Positions 39,097-46,711 of a stretch of 64,000 nucleotides of DNA are shown here, in pieces (position 1 is the first letter of the stretch; every line of letters begins with the position of its first letter). The DNA is taken from positions 372,001 through 436,000 of the forward strand of contig NZ_JAJIRN010000002.1 in NCBI RefSeq assembly GCF_025717515.1, read 5' to 3'. The DNA comes from Roseateles oligotrophus (GTDB lineage Bacteria; Pseudomonadota; Gammaproteobacteria; Burkholderiales; Burkholderiaceae_C). Both the position numbers and the translations under genes were made by a program. Under the pieces are notes generated by a model. It was not told where the DNA came from and did no database searches. It saw only the letters and a list, made by a program, of their open reading frames with translations.

Positions 39097-41151
39097 ATGC
39101 AATCTCTGTTCAAACTCCGCGCGCTGACCCTGTTGTTATTGCCGCTGGCCGGCCTGACCCATGCCGCCAATAACAGCATCATCAACCCGACCAGCGTCAG
39201 CAGCCCTGTCGCCGCCAGCAATAGCGGCCTCGACCTCGCCGGCTTCGATGCCAAGGTGCGCGTGCAGGACGACCTATTCCAAGCCGTCAACGGCGGCTGG
39301 ATCAAGCGGACGGTGATCCCGGCCGCCAAGGGCTCGCATGGCAGTTTCGAGATTCTGCGCGAGCAGTCGGACGCGCAGGTACGCGCCATCGTCGAGGCCT
39401 TGGCCGCCGGCAGCGACGAGGCGAAGATCGGTGCCTTCTACGCCAGCTTCATGGACACCGGCGCCATCGACCACGCCGGCCTGAGCAAGATCAAGCCGCT
39501 GCTGGCCGAGATCGATGCGATTGGCAACCGCCAGCAACTGGCGCAATGGTTGGGCCGCGCGCAAGGCATGGTCAACACCCCGATTCAGCTGAGCGTCGGG
39601 CCCGATGCCAAGGAGCCGCTAGTCAACCGGCTGCGGGCAAGCCAAGGCGGCCTGGGCCTGCCCGAGCGCGACTATCTGCTCAACCGGACCGACAAGCGCA
39701 TGGCGCGCGCCCGCGCCGACTATCTGAGCTATTTGCAAAGCCTGGCGCGTTTGAGCGGCGAGGCTCAACCCGCCGACGCCGCGCGCCGCGTCTTGGCCTT
39801 GGAGACCCAGATTGCCGAGCTGCACTGGGACGCGGTTGCCAACCGGGATGTGCAAAAAACCTTCAATCCGATGACGCCGGCCGAGCTGGCCGCCAAGGCG
39901 CCGGGCCTTGACTGGCCGGCCTTTTTCGGCGCCGCACAGCTGAACCCTATCGACCGGCTCTCGGTCACCCAGCCCAGTGCCGTCATCGGCATCGCCAAGC
40001 TGCTGAACGAGGCGCCGCTGGCCGACTGGCAGCTCTACGCCAAGCTGCACAGCTTGAACACCTATGCCGAGGTCTTGCCCAAGGCCTTCCGCGAGGCCTC
40101 GTTTGCCTTCCATGGCCGGGCCATGAAGGGCAGCAAGGCGCCGCTACCGCGCTGGATGGAGGGCTCGGCCGAGGTCAATGAGGCGCTCGGCGAAGCGGTC
40201 GGCAAGCTCTATGTCGAGCGGCATTACACCCCCGCCCACGCGGCCCGCATGAAAAGCCTGGTCGATAACCTGATGGCGGAATTCTCCGAGTCCATCAAGG
40301 GTCTGAGCTGGATGAGCCCGCAGACCCAAGCGGCCGCGCAGGACAAACTGTCCAAATACACGGTCAAGATCGGCCACCCGACGAAATGGCGCGACTACAG
40401 CGCGCTGCAAGTGACGGCCGGTGAGGCCTTGCTGAATCGCCAGCGCGCCGCGCAGTTCGCCTGGGCCCGCGAGGCCGCGAAAGCCGGCCAAGCGGTCGAC
40501 CGTACGGAATGGGGCATGACGCCGCAAACCGTCAATGCCTATTACGACGAAACCGTCAACGAGATCGTCTTCCCGGCCGCCATTCTGCAGCCGCCCTTCT
40601 TCGATCTGAATGCCGATGATGCGGTCAATTACGGCGGTATCGGCGCCGTCATCGGCCATGAAATCAGCCACGGCTTTGATGACCAAGGCGCCCAGTACGA
40701 CGGCGACGGCATGCTGCGCAATTGGTGGACCGAGGCCGACGCCAAGGCCTTTGATGCGCTGGGCTCGCGCTTGGCCGCTCAGTACGACGCCTACCAGGCC
40801 CTGCCCGGAAAAAAGGTCAACGGCCGCCTGACCCTGGGTGAAAACATCGCCGACCTGTCCGGCCTGCAGATCGCCTACAAGGCCTATCTGCGCTCGCTGG
40901 GCGGCAAGGCAGCACCCGTGTTGGCGGGCTTCAGCGGGGAGCAGCGCTTCTTCCTCGGCTTCTCGCAGATCTGGCGCGAGAAGGTGCGCGAGCAGCAGAT
41001 GCTCCAGCAGCTAACGGCTGACCCGCACTCACCGGGCGCCTTCCGCGCCAATGGTGGCGTCGTCAACCACGACGCCTTCCACCAGGCCTTCGGCACCAAG
41101 CCGGGCGACAAGCTGTTCAAACCAACGACCGAGCGCATCCGCATCTGGTGA
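39097..41151 (+). CDS. M13-family zinc metallopeptidase, copy 1 (PepO/neprilysin-like)
   Basis: Exported endopeptidase of 684 residues. The signal peptide is MQSLFKLRALTLLLLPLAGLTHA from ATG 39097; the longer frame from 39061 would hide it. Zinc site: HEISH in VIGHEISHGFDDQGAQYDGD and the third ligand in ENIADLSGLQIAYKAY. The substrate-binding NAYY motif occurs in TPQTVNAYYDETVNEIVFPA. The C-terminus TERIRIW matches the family end. The next gene is a close paralogue, 43 bp downstream. Substrates are probably short peptides in the periplasm; this is inferred from the family. Confidence 0.94.
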   Translation: MQSLFKLRALTLLLLPLAGLTHAANNSIINPTSVSSPVAASNSGLDLAGFDAKVRVQDDLFQAVNGGWIKRTVIPAAKGSHGSFEILREQSDAQVRAIVEALAAGSDEAKIGAFYASFMDTGAIDHAGLSKIKPLLAEIDAIGNRQQLAQWLGRAQGMVNTPIQLSVGPDAKEPLVNRLRASQGGLGLPERDYLLNRTDKRMARARADYLSYLQSLARLSGEAQPADAARRVLALETQIAELHWDAVANRDVQKTFNPMTPAELAAKAPGLDWPAFFGAAQLNPIDRLSVTQPSAVIGIAKLLNEAPLADWQLYAKLHSLNTYAEVLPKAFREASFAFHGRAMKGSKAPLPRWMEGSAEVNEALGEAVGKLYVERHYTPAHAARMKSLVDNLMAEFSESIKGLSWMSPQTQAAAQDKLSKYTVKIGHPTKWRDYSALQVTAGEALLNRQRAAQFAWAREAAKAGQAVDRTEWGMTPQTVNAYYDETVNEIVFPAAILQPPFFDLNADDAVNYGGIGAVIGHEISHGFDDQGAQYDGDGMLRNWWTEADAKAFDALGSRLAAQYDAYQALPGKKVNGRLTLGENIADLSGLQIAYKAYLRSLGGKAAPVLAGFSGEQRFFLGFSQIWREKVREQQMLQQLTADPHSPGAFRANGGVVNHDAFHQAFGTKPGDKLFKPTTERIRIW

Positions 41152-41194
41152 GCCACAAGCTTGCCCTTCACCTTCGCTAAAACCTCATAGCAAT

Positions 41195-43240
41195 ATGCAA
41201 AAACTCAAACTCTGCACGCTGGCCCTGTTGACCCAGCTGGCCTGCGCCAGCTTTGCTGCCAGCGCCCCCGCCGCCGCACCCAGCGCGGGTCTGGACACGG
41301 CCGGCTTTGACAAAAGCGTGCGCACGCAAGACGACTTGTTCAAGGCCGTCAATGGCGGCTGGATCAAGGCCACCGAGATCCCGGCCGACAAGTCCCGCTT
41401 CGGCAGCTTCGAGCTGCTGCGTGACCAGTCCGATGCCGATGTGCGCAAGCTGATCGACGAGCTCAGCGCCCAGCCGCAAGCCTCCGGCAGCAAGGCGCAA
41501 AAAATCGCCGACTACTACAAGGCCTTTCTCGACACCGCGGCCATCGAAAAGCTGGGCCTGGCTCCCATCAAGCCCTTGCTGGACGAGATTGCCGCGCTGA
41601 AGACCCGCGCGGATCTGGCCGCCTGGTTGGGCGCCAAGCAGATGCGGGCAAGCTCGCCGGTACGTGTCTACGTGATGGCCGATGCCAAGCAGCCGCTGCT
41701 CAACAGCGTGCGCATGGTGCAAAGCGGTCTGGGCCTGCCCGACCGCGACTACTACCTGAAGAAAGATGACGCGCGCATGATCAAGGCGCGCGACGCCTAC
41801 CGCGCCTATCTGACGACGCTGGCCACGCTCAGCGGCGACCGCAAAGACCCGGCCGCAGCGGCCGAGCGCGTGATGGCGCTGGAGCAACGCATCGCCGCCG
41901 TGCAATGGGACAAGGTCGAAAACCGTGATCCGGTCAAAACCTATAACCCGATGACCTTGGCCGAGCTCAGCGCCAAGGCCCCCGGCTTTGATTGGGCGGG
42001 CTATCTGCGCGGCGCCGGTTTGGGCGGATTGGGCGCAGACGCCCGCATCACCGTCACGCAGCCGAGCGCGATGACCGCCATCGCCGGCTTGCTGAGCGAG
42101 GTCCCCTTGGCCGACTGGCAGCAATACCTGACCCTGCACACGCTGAATGCCCATGCCGAGGTCTTGCCACAAGCGCTGCGGGAGGCCGAGTTCAAGTTCC
42201 GCGGCGAGGCGCTGACGGGCGCCAAGACCGAGTTGCCGCGCTGGCAAAAAGCCACCAACGATGTCAACCAGGCACTCGGCGAAGCGATTGGCGAGCTTTA
42301 TGTGGCGCGCCACTTTCCGCCCGCCTACAAGGCCCGCATGCAGACGCTGGTCGGCAATTTGATGGCCGCCTACAAGGACTCGATCAACGGCCTCGACTGG
42401 ATGAGTGCTGCGACCAAGGCCGAGGCGCAGGACAAGCTGTCCAAGTACGTGACCAAGATCGGCTACCCCGACAAATGGCGCGATTACGGCAAGCTTGAAG
42501 TGCGCGCCGGCGATGCCTTCGGCAATAACGAGCGGGCCGGGCGCTTCCAGTGGGAGCGCATGATTGCCAAGGCCGGCAAACCGGTGGACCGCGCCGAATG
42601 GTGGTTGACCCCGCAGACGGTGAACGCCTATTACAGCGCCCAGAACAACGAGATCGTCTTCCCGGCCGCCATTCTGCAGCCGCCCTTCTTCGATATGAAT
42701 GCCGATGATGCGGTCAATTACGGTGCCATCGGCGCGGTCATCGGCCACGAGATCAGCCATGGTTTTGATGACAAGGGCAGCCAGTTCGACGGTGACGGCG
42801 TGCTGCGCAACTGGTGGACGCCGGCCGACCGCAAGGCCTTCGATGCAATCGCCGACCGCCTGGTGGCGCAATTCGCGGCCTACGAGCCCATCGCCGGCAA
42901 GCAGCTCAACGGCAAGCTGACATTGGGCGAGAACATCGCCGACCTGTCGGGCCTGCAAATCGCCTACAAGGCCTACCAGCGCTCGCTGGCGGGCAAGCCG
43001 GCGGCGGTGATCGGCGGCTACAGCGGCGAGCAGCGTTTCTTCCTCGGCTTCTCGCAGGTCTGGCGTGAGAAGGCGCGTGAGGAACGTGCGCTGCAGATGC
43101 TGACCACCGACCCCCACTCACCGGGCGAGTTCCGCGCCAATGGCACGGCGATCAACCACGATGGTTTCCATCAAGCCTTTGACACCAAGCCGGGTGACAA
43201 GATGCATAAGCCCGAGTCCGAGCGGATCAAGATCTGGTGA
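41195..43240 (+). CDS. M13-family zinc metallopeptidase, copy 2
   Basis: Paralogue of the preceding gene (681 residues) with the same organisation: signal peptide MQKLKLCTLALLTQLACASFA, DDLFKAVNGGWIKATEIPAD near the mature start, NAYYSAQNNEIVFPAAILQP, HEISH in VIGHEISHGFDDKGSQFDGD, and ENIADLSGL. The two copies differ along their length but keep all catalytic residues, so both are probably active. The start ATG 41195 has only a weak ribosome-binding site. The short 43-bp spacing suggests one transcript. Confidence 0.94.
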   Translation: MQKLKLCTLALLTQLACASFAASAPAAAPSAGLDTAGFDKSVRTQDDLFKAVNGGWIKATEIPADKSRFGSFELLRDQSDADVRKLIDELSAQPQASGSKAQKIADYYKAFLDTAAIEKLGLAPIKPLLDEIAALKTRADLAAWLGAKQMRASSPVRVYVMADAKQPLLNSVRMVQSGLGLPDRDYYLKKDDARMIKARDAYRAYLTTLATLSGDRKDPAAAAERVMALEQRIAAVQWDKVENRDPVKTYNPMTLAELSAKAPGFDWAGYLRGAGLGGLGADARITVTQPSAMTAIAGLLSEVPLADWQQYLTLHTLNAHAEVLPQALREAEFKFRGEALTGAKTELPRWQKATNDVNQALGEAIGELYVARHFPPAYKARMQTLVGNLMAAYKDSINGLDWMSAATKAEAQDKLSKYVTKIGYPDKWRDYGKLEVRAGDAFGNNERAGRFQWERMIAKAGKPVDRAEWWLTPQTVNAYYSAQNNEIVFPAAILQPPFFDMNADDAVNYGAIGAVIGHEISHGFDDKGSQFDGDGVLRNWWTPADRKAFDAIADRLVAQFAAYEPIAGKQLNGKLTLGENIADLSGLQIAYKAYQRSLAGKPAAVIGGYSGEQRFFLGFSQVWREKAREERALQMLTTDPHSPGEFRANGTAINHDGFHQAFDTKPGDKMHKPESERIKIW

Positions 43241-43336
43241 ATTAATAAGCGGGCCGACTTGCGGACCGGCTTGTGCCGCCGGTCTGCCCGTGGTTTTGAG
43301 CGACTGCAGGTGCGCGGAGCTGAAGTTGGCCAAGTT

Positions 43337-43364
43337 GGCAATAGGCAATAGGCAATAGGCAATA
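43337..43364. repeat. Heptanucleotide tandem repeat, four units of GGCAATA
   Basis: Four perfect copies of GGCAATA stand in tandem, followed by a partial GGCA, in the gap between the second M13 gene and the NTF2-like gene. The minus strand reads CTATTGCC repeats, which translate as spurious 'AYCLLPI' frames. Similar heptamer arrays are known as slippage-prone short repeats. The rest of 43241-43512 holds no gene. Confidence 0.95.
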
Positions 43365-43512
43365 GGCACGAGGAAACGTTAGTCGCGCCGCCCCGCTGCC
43401 CTTCGGGTTGCAATTCCATTGCTTCGTCGCAAGGCGTTTGCCGGCCAAGACCGTGAAACAGTACCGTTAGGCCTCTTCCACTTCGCCACGGCGATTTTCC
43501 AAAGGTCTACTC

Positions 43513-44040
43513 ATGTCACTCGCTCGCACCCTCCTACTGTCGACCCTGCTTTCAAGCGCACTCAGCACCCCTGTGTTGGCCGCAGATGTTCCGCCCGTTG
43601 ATGCCTTCGCGGGCTGCGCTGCCGACGTTTCAGAGGCTGCCTTGCAAGCCTTCGCCGAAAAAGTTGACATCTATTGGAACGCCCGCGACGCCAGCGCGCT
43701 GGCCGCCCTGTACGCGAGCGATGCCAGCTTTGCCGTCGCCGCCGACAACTTGCACCTGAGCGACCGAAAGCAAGTACAAGCCTATTTCACCCACTCCTTT
43801 CAGACCCTGCCGGCGGACTTGAAGCACAAGATGCGGGTCAGCCGTGTCAAGAGCATGGGCAACTTCTGCACCATGGACAGCCGCGCCGTCATCGGGCGCA
43901 TCAAGGACGATGGCAGCATGAACGCCTTGGTCGAGTTCTCGGCCTTCTGGGTTTTGCGCCCGACCGCACAAGGCGTCGAAGTACAGGCTGCGCGCGTTGC
44001 AATTGTGCCGGCGAAGCCTGCACCTGCAAGCAAGATCTAA
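43513..44040 (+). CDS. Exported NTF2/SnoaL-like protein
   Basis: A 175-residue protein with a signal peptide (TLLLSTLLSSALSTPVLAAD) and an NTF2-like cone fold (FAEKVDIYWNARDASALAAL, YASDASFAVAADNLHLSDR, KQVQAYFTHSFQ). Such domains bind small ligands or act as isomerases or scaffolds; no catalytic residue pattern identifies a reaction. It stands alone, with no clear operon partner. Start ATG 43513 agrees with the signal peptide. Confidence 0.78.
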   Translation: MSLARTLLLSTLLSSALSTPVLAADVPPVDAFAGCAADVSEAALQAFAEKVDIYWNARDASALAALYASDASFAVAADNLHLSDRKQVQAYFTHSFQTLPADLKHKMRVSRVKSMGNFCTMDSRAVIGRIKDDGSMNALVEFSAFWVLRPTAQGVEVQAARVAIVPAKPAPASKI

Positions 44041-44377
44041 GTTCGACACAAGTTTGTCCGGACCAGACCTGATAGGCGCCAAGACTTACGTCAGGCGCCC
44101 TTGTTCGGCGCAGTCTTCAACCCCGCTCAAACTCGTTCCAAAACTTCCCAGGCCGTAGCGGCCGCAGGAGCGCAGTGTTTGGGCGCGGCGCAGGCTTCGA
44201 TCATCACAAGGAAGCCGGCGCGCAACGCCGGGCGGCTTCACTGGGGCACTTTGTCTACCTTCACTCTTGCGCGGACAAGAAAGAAGATCGCCCGCCGGGG
44301 CGGACTCCCTGCATGGTGCGCGTATTGCTGATCAACCGAAGCCGATCAGGCCTTGGCCCTGGTAGGCGCATTCGCTG
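44041..44377. other. Intergenic stretch without a recognisable gene
   Basis: Contains an imperfect hairpin (GAAGCCG at 44211-44217 pairing with CGGCTTC at 44233-44239) and no convincing frame with a ribosome-binding site. Short frames here have no family resemblance that I recognise. Confidence 0.6.
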
Positions 44378-44608
44378 TCAACCCAGCAAACCCTGCGCCA
44401 GCTTGCGCAGCGCGGCAGCGTCCAAGGTCTTGCCTGGGCTTTGCTCGCAGATAAGGGCCACCCGGTTCAGGATGCCGGCAGCGAATCGGTGTGCCGCTGC
44501 CAGCGTTTCCTCATCGGTGTCATAGGTGTCATAGGCCTCAACGGCGACACCGCTGTCCGACGCAATGGCCTTGATGTCGATTTTTTGGGCGGGGGATTGT
44601 GTGGCCAT
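44378..44608 (-). CDS. Small acidic protein of unknown function
   Basis: A 76-residue soluble protein starting MATQSPAQKIDIKAIASDSG, with an acidic DTYDTDEETLAAAHRFAAGI and a helical C-terminus. AAGGAG lies eight bases before ATG 44608, which supports it as a real gene. It follows the DUF3313-like gene by 33 bp in the same direction and is probably in its transcript. No family recognised. Confidence 0.65.
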   Translation of the reverse strand: MATQSPAQKIDIKAIASDSGVAVEAYDTYDTDEETLAAAHRFAAGILNRVALICEQSPGKTLDAAALRKLAQGLLG

Positions 44609-44641
44609 GAACTGCTCCTTGCGATTGAATTGGGCGCTACT

Positions 44642-45331
44642 TTACTTCTTGCCAAGACCATGCGCTTTGTCGAGCGCCTTGCGCAGCTTGCGGGCCCATC
44701 CCGAAGCGATCAACTCACCCTCGCTTTGGTTCATCACGCGGTTGCTCCAAGTCAGCTGGCCGCCGCGCATATTCGACTCCTGGCGGTCGACCACCCGTGC
44801 CAAGACCTGCCCCGTTTCGGAGTCAAAGGCCTCCAAAAAAAGCGTCATCTCGCCGGCGGACGTGACATAGGTTTTGCTCCGTCCGGCCGTAGCCACATCG
44901 GGGGCATTGACATAGAGCTCGATGATGCTGACCTTGAGCTTGAGCACGTCCGGCCCCGCGACATCGACCACTTGATAGCCATCCTTGGCCTGCAGGGTCT
45001 TGAAGAATTCATCCCGGACCAAGTTGGCCACACCGCTGCGGATTTCTTCGCGTTCTTCGCTGCTGATCTTGAAATGGCTGCCTGGGCGTTTGGGGTCCCA
45101 GTTCTTGGAGAAGGCCACATCGACCGGCCCCAGCATCACTTTTGTGTAGCCGGCCAAGGATGCGCCCGGTCGCGCATAGACCAGATCGGCATCTTTGGAT
45201 TTGATCTGTTCCAAGCCATCATGACTGATGAGTTCCTTGGTGAAGATTTTTCCTGCCGCGCCCGCATGCAAGGGCGCCGCCCAGATCACCAAAGACAACA
45301 GCACCGCACTGCCAATATTGAATTTACGCAT
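44642..45331 (-). CDS. DUF3313-like exported protein
   Basis: A 229-residue protein with a signal peptide (VLLSLVIWAAPLHAGA) and a DUF3313-like domain (ADLVYARPGASLAGYTKVML, VDVAFSKNWDPKRPG, AGEMTLFLEAFDSETGQVLA). It has no lipobox cysteine, unlike many relatives. GAGGAG precedes ATG 45331 and a plausible sigma-70 promoter lies just upstream. Function unknown. Confidence 0.8.
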   Translation of the reverse strand: MRKFNIGSAVLLSLVIWAAPLHAGAAGKIFTKELISHDGLEQIKSKDADLVYARPGASLAGYTKVMLGPVDVAFSKNWDPKRPGSHFKISSEEREEIRSGVANLVRDEFFKTLQAKDGYQVVDVAGPDVLKLKVSIIELYVNAPDVATAGRSKTYVTSAGEMTLFLEAFDSETGQVLARVVDRQESNMRGGQLTWSNRVMNQSEGELIASGWARKLRKALDKAHGLGKK

Positions 45332-45354
45332 TGGAAGACTCCTCTATCGAATCT

Positions 45355-45382
45355 AGTGTAGTGACATAACTATCCAGGTCAA
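45355..45382 (-). promoter_or_regulatory. Sigma-70-type promoter for the DUF3313-like gene
   Basis: On the minus strand TTGACC (45382-45377) and TACACT (45360-45355) are 16 bp apart, with the start codon 24 bp downstream of the -10. Confidence 0.6.
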
Positions 45383-45439
45383 GGCCACCTGATTCTGTAT
45401 CAGAACGGCCAAAGCAAGCGGCGCATGCCGGCGAGCTCG

Positions 45440-46711
45440 TCAGGGCTGGCCCTGCTCCGCGTGCGCCAACTGCGCCAATAAGGCGGGCGCCACGGTCGCC
45501 ACGATAGCCGCAACATCGCCGACGCGAATGGCTTTGAACTCGGGCAGCGCCTCAATCAACTCCAGCGGCGCCTTGGCGGTCAATTGCTGCAGATCCTCGG
45601 CCAGGCCGCGCATGAAGTCGGCGTCCTGCGGCACCTCGGCCAACAAAGCCTGCAGATCGGCAATTGCTCCGGCACGCGCGCCAATCTGTTCGGCGCCCAA
45701 GGCCGCAGTGGTCTCGAGCTTGAGTTTTTCAATCCACAGCCGCTCGCCGCCCAGGGCGGAAGCCAGCGCGAGAATTTCCTCTCGCAGTTGCGCCTCAAGG
45801 CCGAACAAAGCCCCATGCGCGGGCGTGCGGCCACAAATATTGACTCGCACCGCCAGCGGCCAAGAGCCGGTCTGCGCCAGCAACAGCAGCTCCAAGGCAC
45901 GGCCCGCCAGCGCCAGCACCGCCGGCAGATCGGCGGCCTCACTGACGTCCACCTGCAGCCGCTCCCAGCGCAACACATCGACGATCAGGCGTTCTACGCC
46001 TTGGACGCCGGCCTCGCTCGCCGTCACCAGCACCGCTCCGCGCGGGCCGGCCTCGCGTATGTGGCGGCCCTGCAGATTGCCGGGAAAAACCACCCAGGGC
46101 GATTCGCTCAACATCGCATATTCATGCACATGGCCGAGCGCCCAATAGTCATAGCCCTTGGCCTGTAGCTCGGCCAAGGAACAAGGCGCATAACGGGCAT
46201 GCGCAGCGTAGCCCTCCAAGGCGGTGTGCAAGACGCCGATATTGAGCCAGCCGGGCAATGGGTCTGGGTAGCCAGCAGCCAGGTTCTCGGTGGTGGCGGC
46301 ATCTTTGAAGCTGCGCCCATGCAAGGCAACCCTCAAGGCCTCGATCCGATGCGTCATTGGCTTGCGACTGTCGAACAGATGCACGTTCGCCGGCAGCGTC
46401 AGGCGGCGGGTCATTTCGCTCTCGGCATCGTGATTGCCATAAAGCAGAAAGACCGGTATGCCGGCCTGATTCAGCCGGCCCATTTCACGCACAAAGAAGT
46501 GTCCGGTGTTGTAGTCGCGCCAGTTACCGTCATAGAGGTCGCCCGCGATCACCATGAAGTCGACCGCCTCGTCGATCGCCGCATCGATCAGCCGCGTGAA
46601 GGCCTCCCGACTGGCGCCGCGCAGCTGCTGCGTCGGTGCATTCTGATAGCTGGCCAGGCCGCACAAAGGGCTGTCGAGATGGATGTCGGCGGTGTGGATG
46701 AACTTGATCAT
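45440..46711 (-). CDS. Mre11/SbcD-like DNA repair exonuclease (YhaO-like)
   Basis: Calcineurin-type metallophosphoesterase nuclease, 423 residues. Metal motifs: FIHTADIHLDSPLCG, VIAGDLYDGNW, LLYGNHDAESEM, VLHTAL and WALGHVHEYAML. The C-terminal 180 residues form a helical cap region unlike SbcD and closer to YhaO. Its start overlaps the recD stop by 4 bp (ATGA), so it is the fourth gene of the recC-recB-recD transcript. No SbcC/YhaN-type ATPase is adjacent: the next gene is an unrelated exported protein. It probably acts on DNA ends, but whether it works with RecBCD is unknown. Confidence 0.88.
   Translation of the reverse strand: MIKFIHTADIHLDSPLCGLASYQNAPTQQLRGASREAFTRLIDAAIDEAVDFMVIAGDLYDGNWRDYNTGHFFVREMGRLNQAGIPVFLLYGNHDAESEMTRRLTLPANVHLFDSRKPMTHRIEALRVALHGRSFKDAATTENLAAGYPDPLPGWLNIGVLHTALEGYAAHARYAPCSLAELQAKGYDYWALGHVHEYAMLSESPWVVFPGNLQGRHIREAGPRGAVLVTASEAGVQGVERLIVDVLRWERLQVDVSEAADLPAVLALAGRALELLLLAQTGSWPLAVRVNICGRTPAHGALFGLEAQLREEILALASALGGERLWIEKLKLETTAALGAEQIGARAGAIADLQALLAEVPQDADFMRGLAEDLQQLTAKAPLELIEALPEFKAIRVGDVAAIVATVAPALLAQLAHAEQGQP

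Noticed and set aside
41177-43117. Minus-strand frame of 646 codons across the second M13 gene
   Set aside because: Shadow frame; all catalytic motifs are on the plus strand.
43171-43448. Minus-strand frames reading 'AYCLLPIAYCLLP'
   Set aside because: Translation of the GGCAATA heptamer repeat; spurious frames of this type are known.
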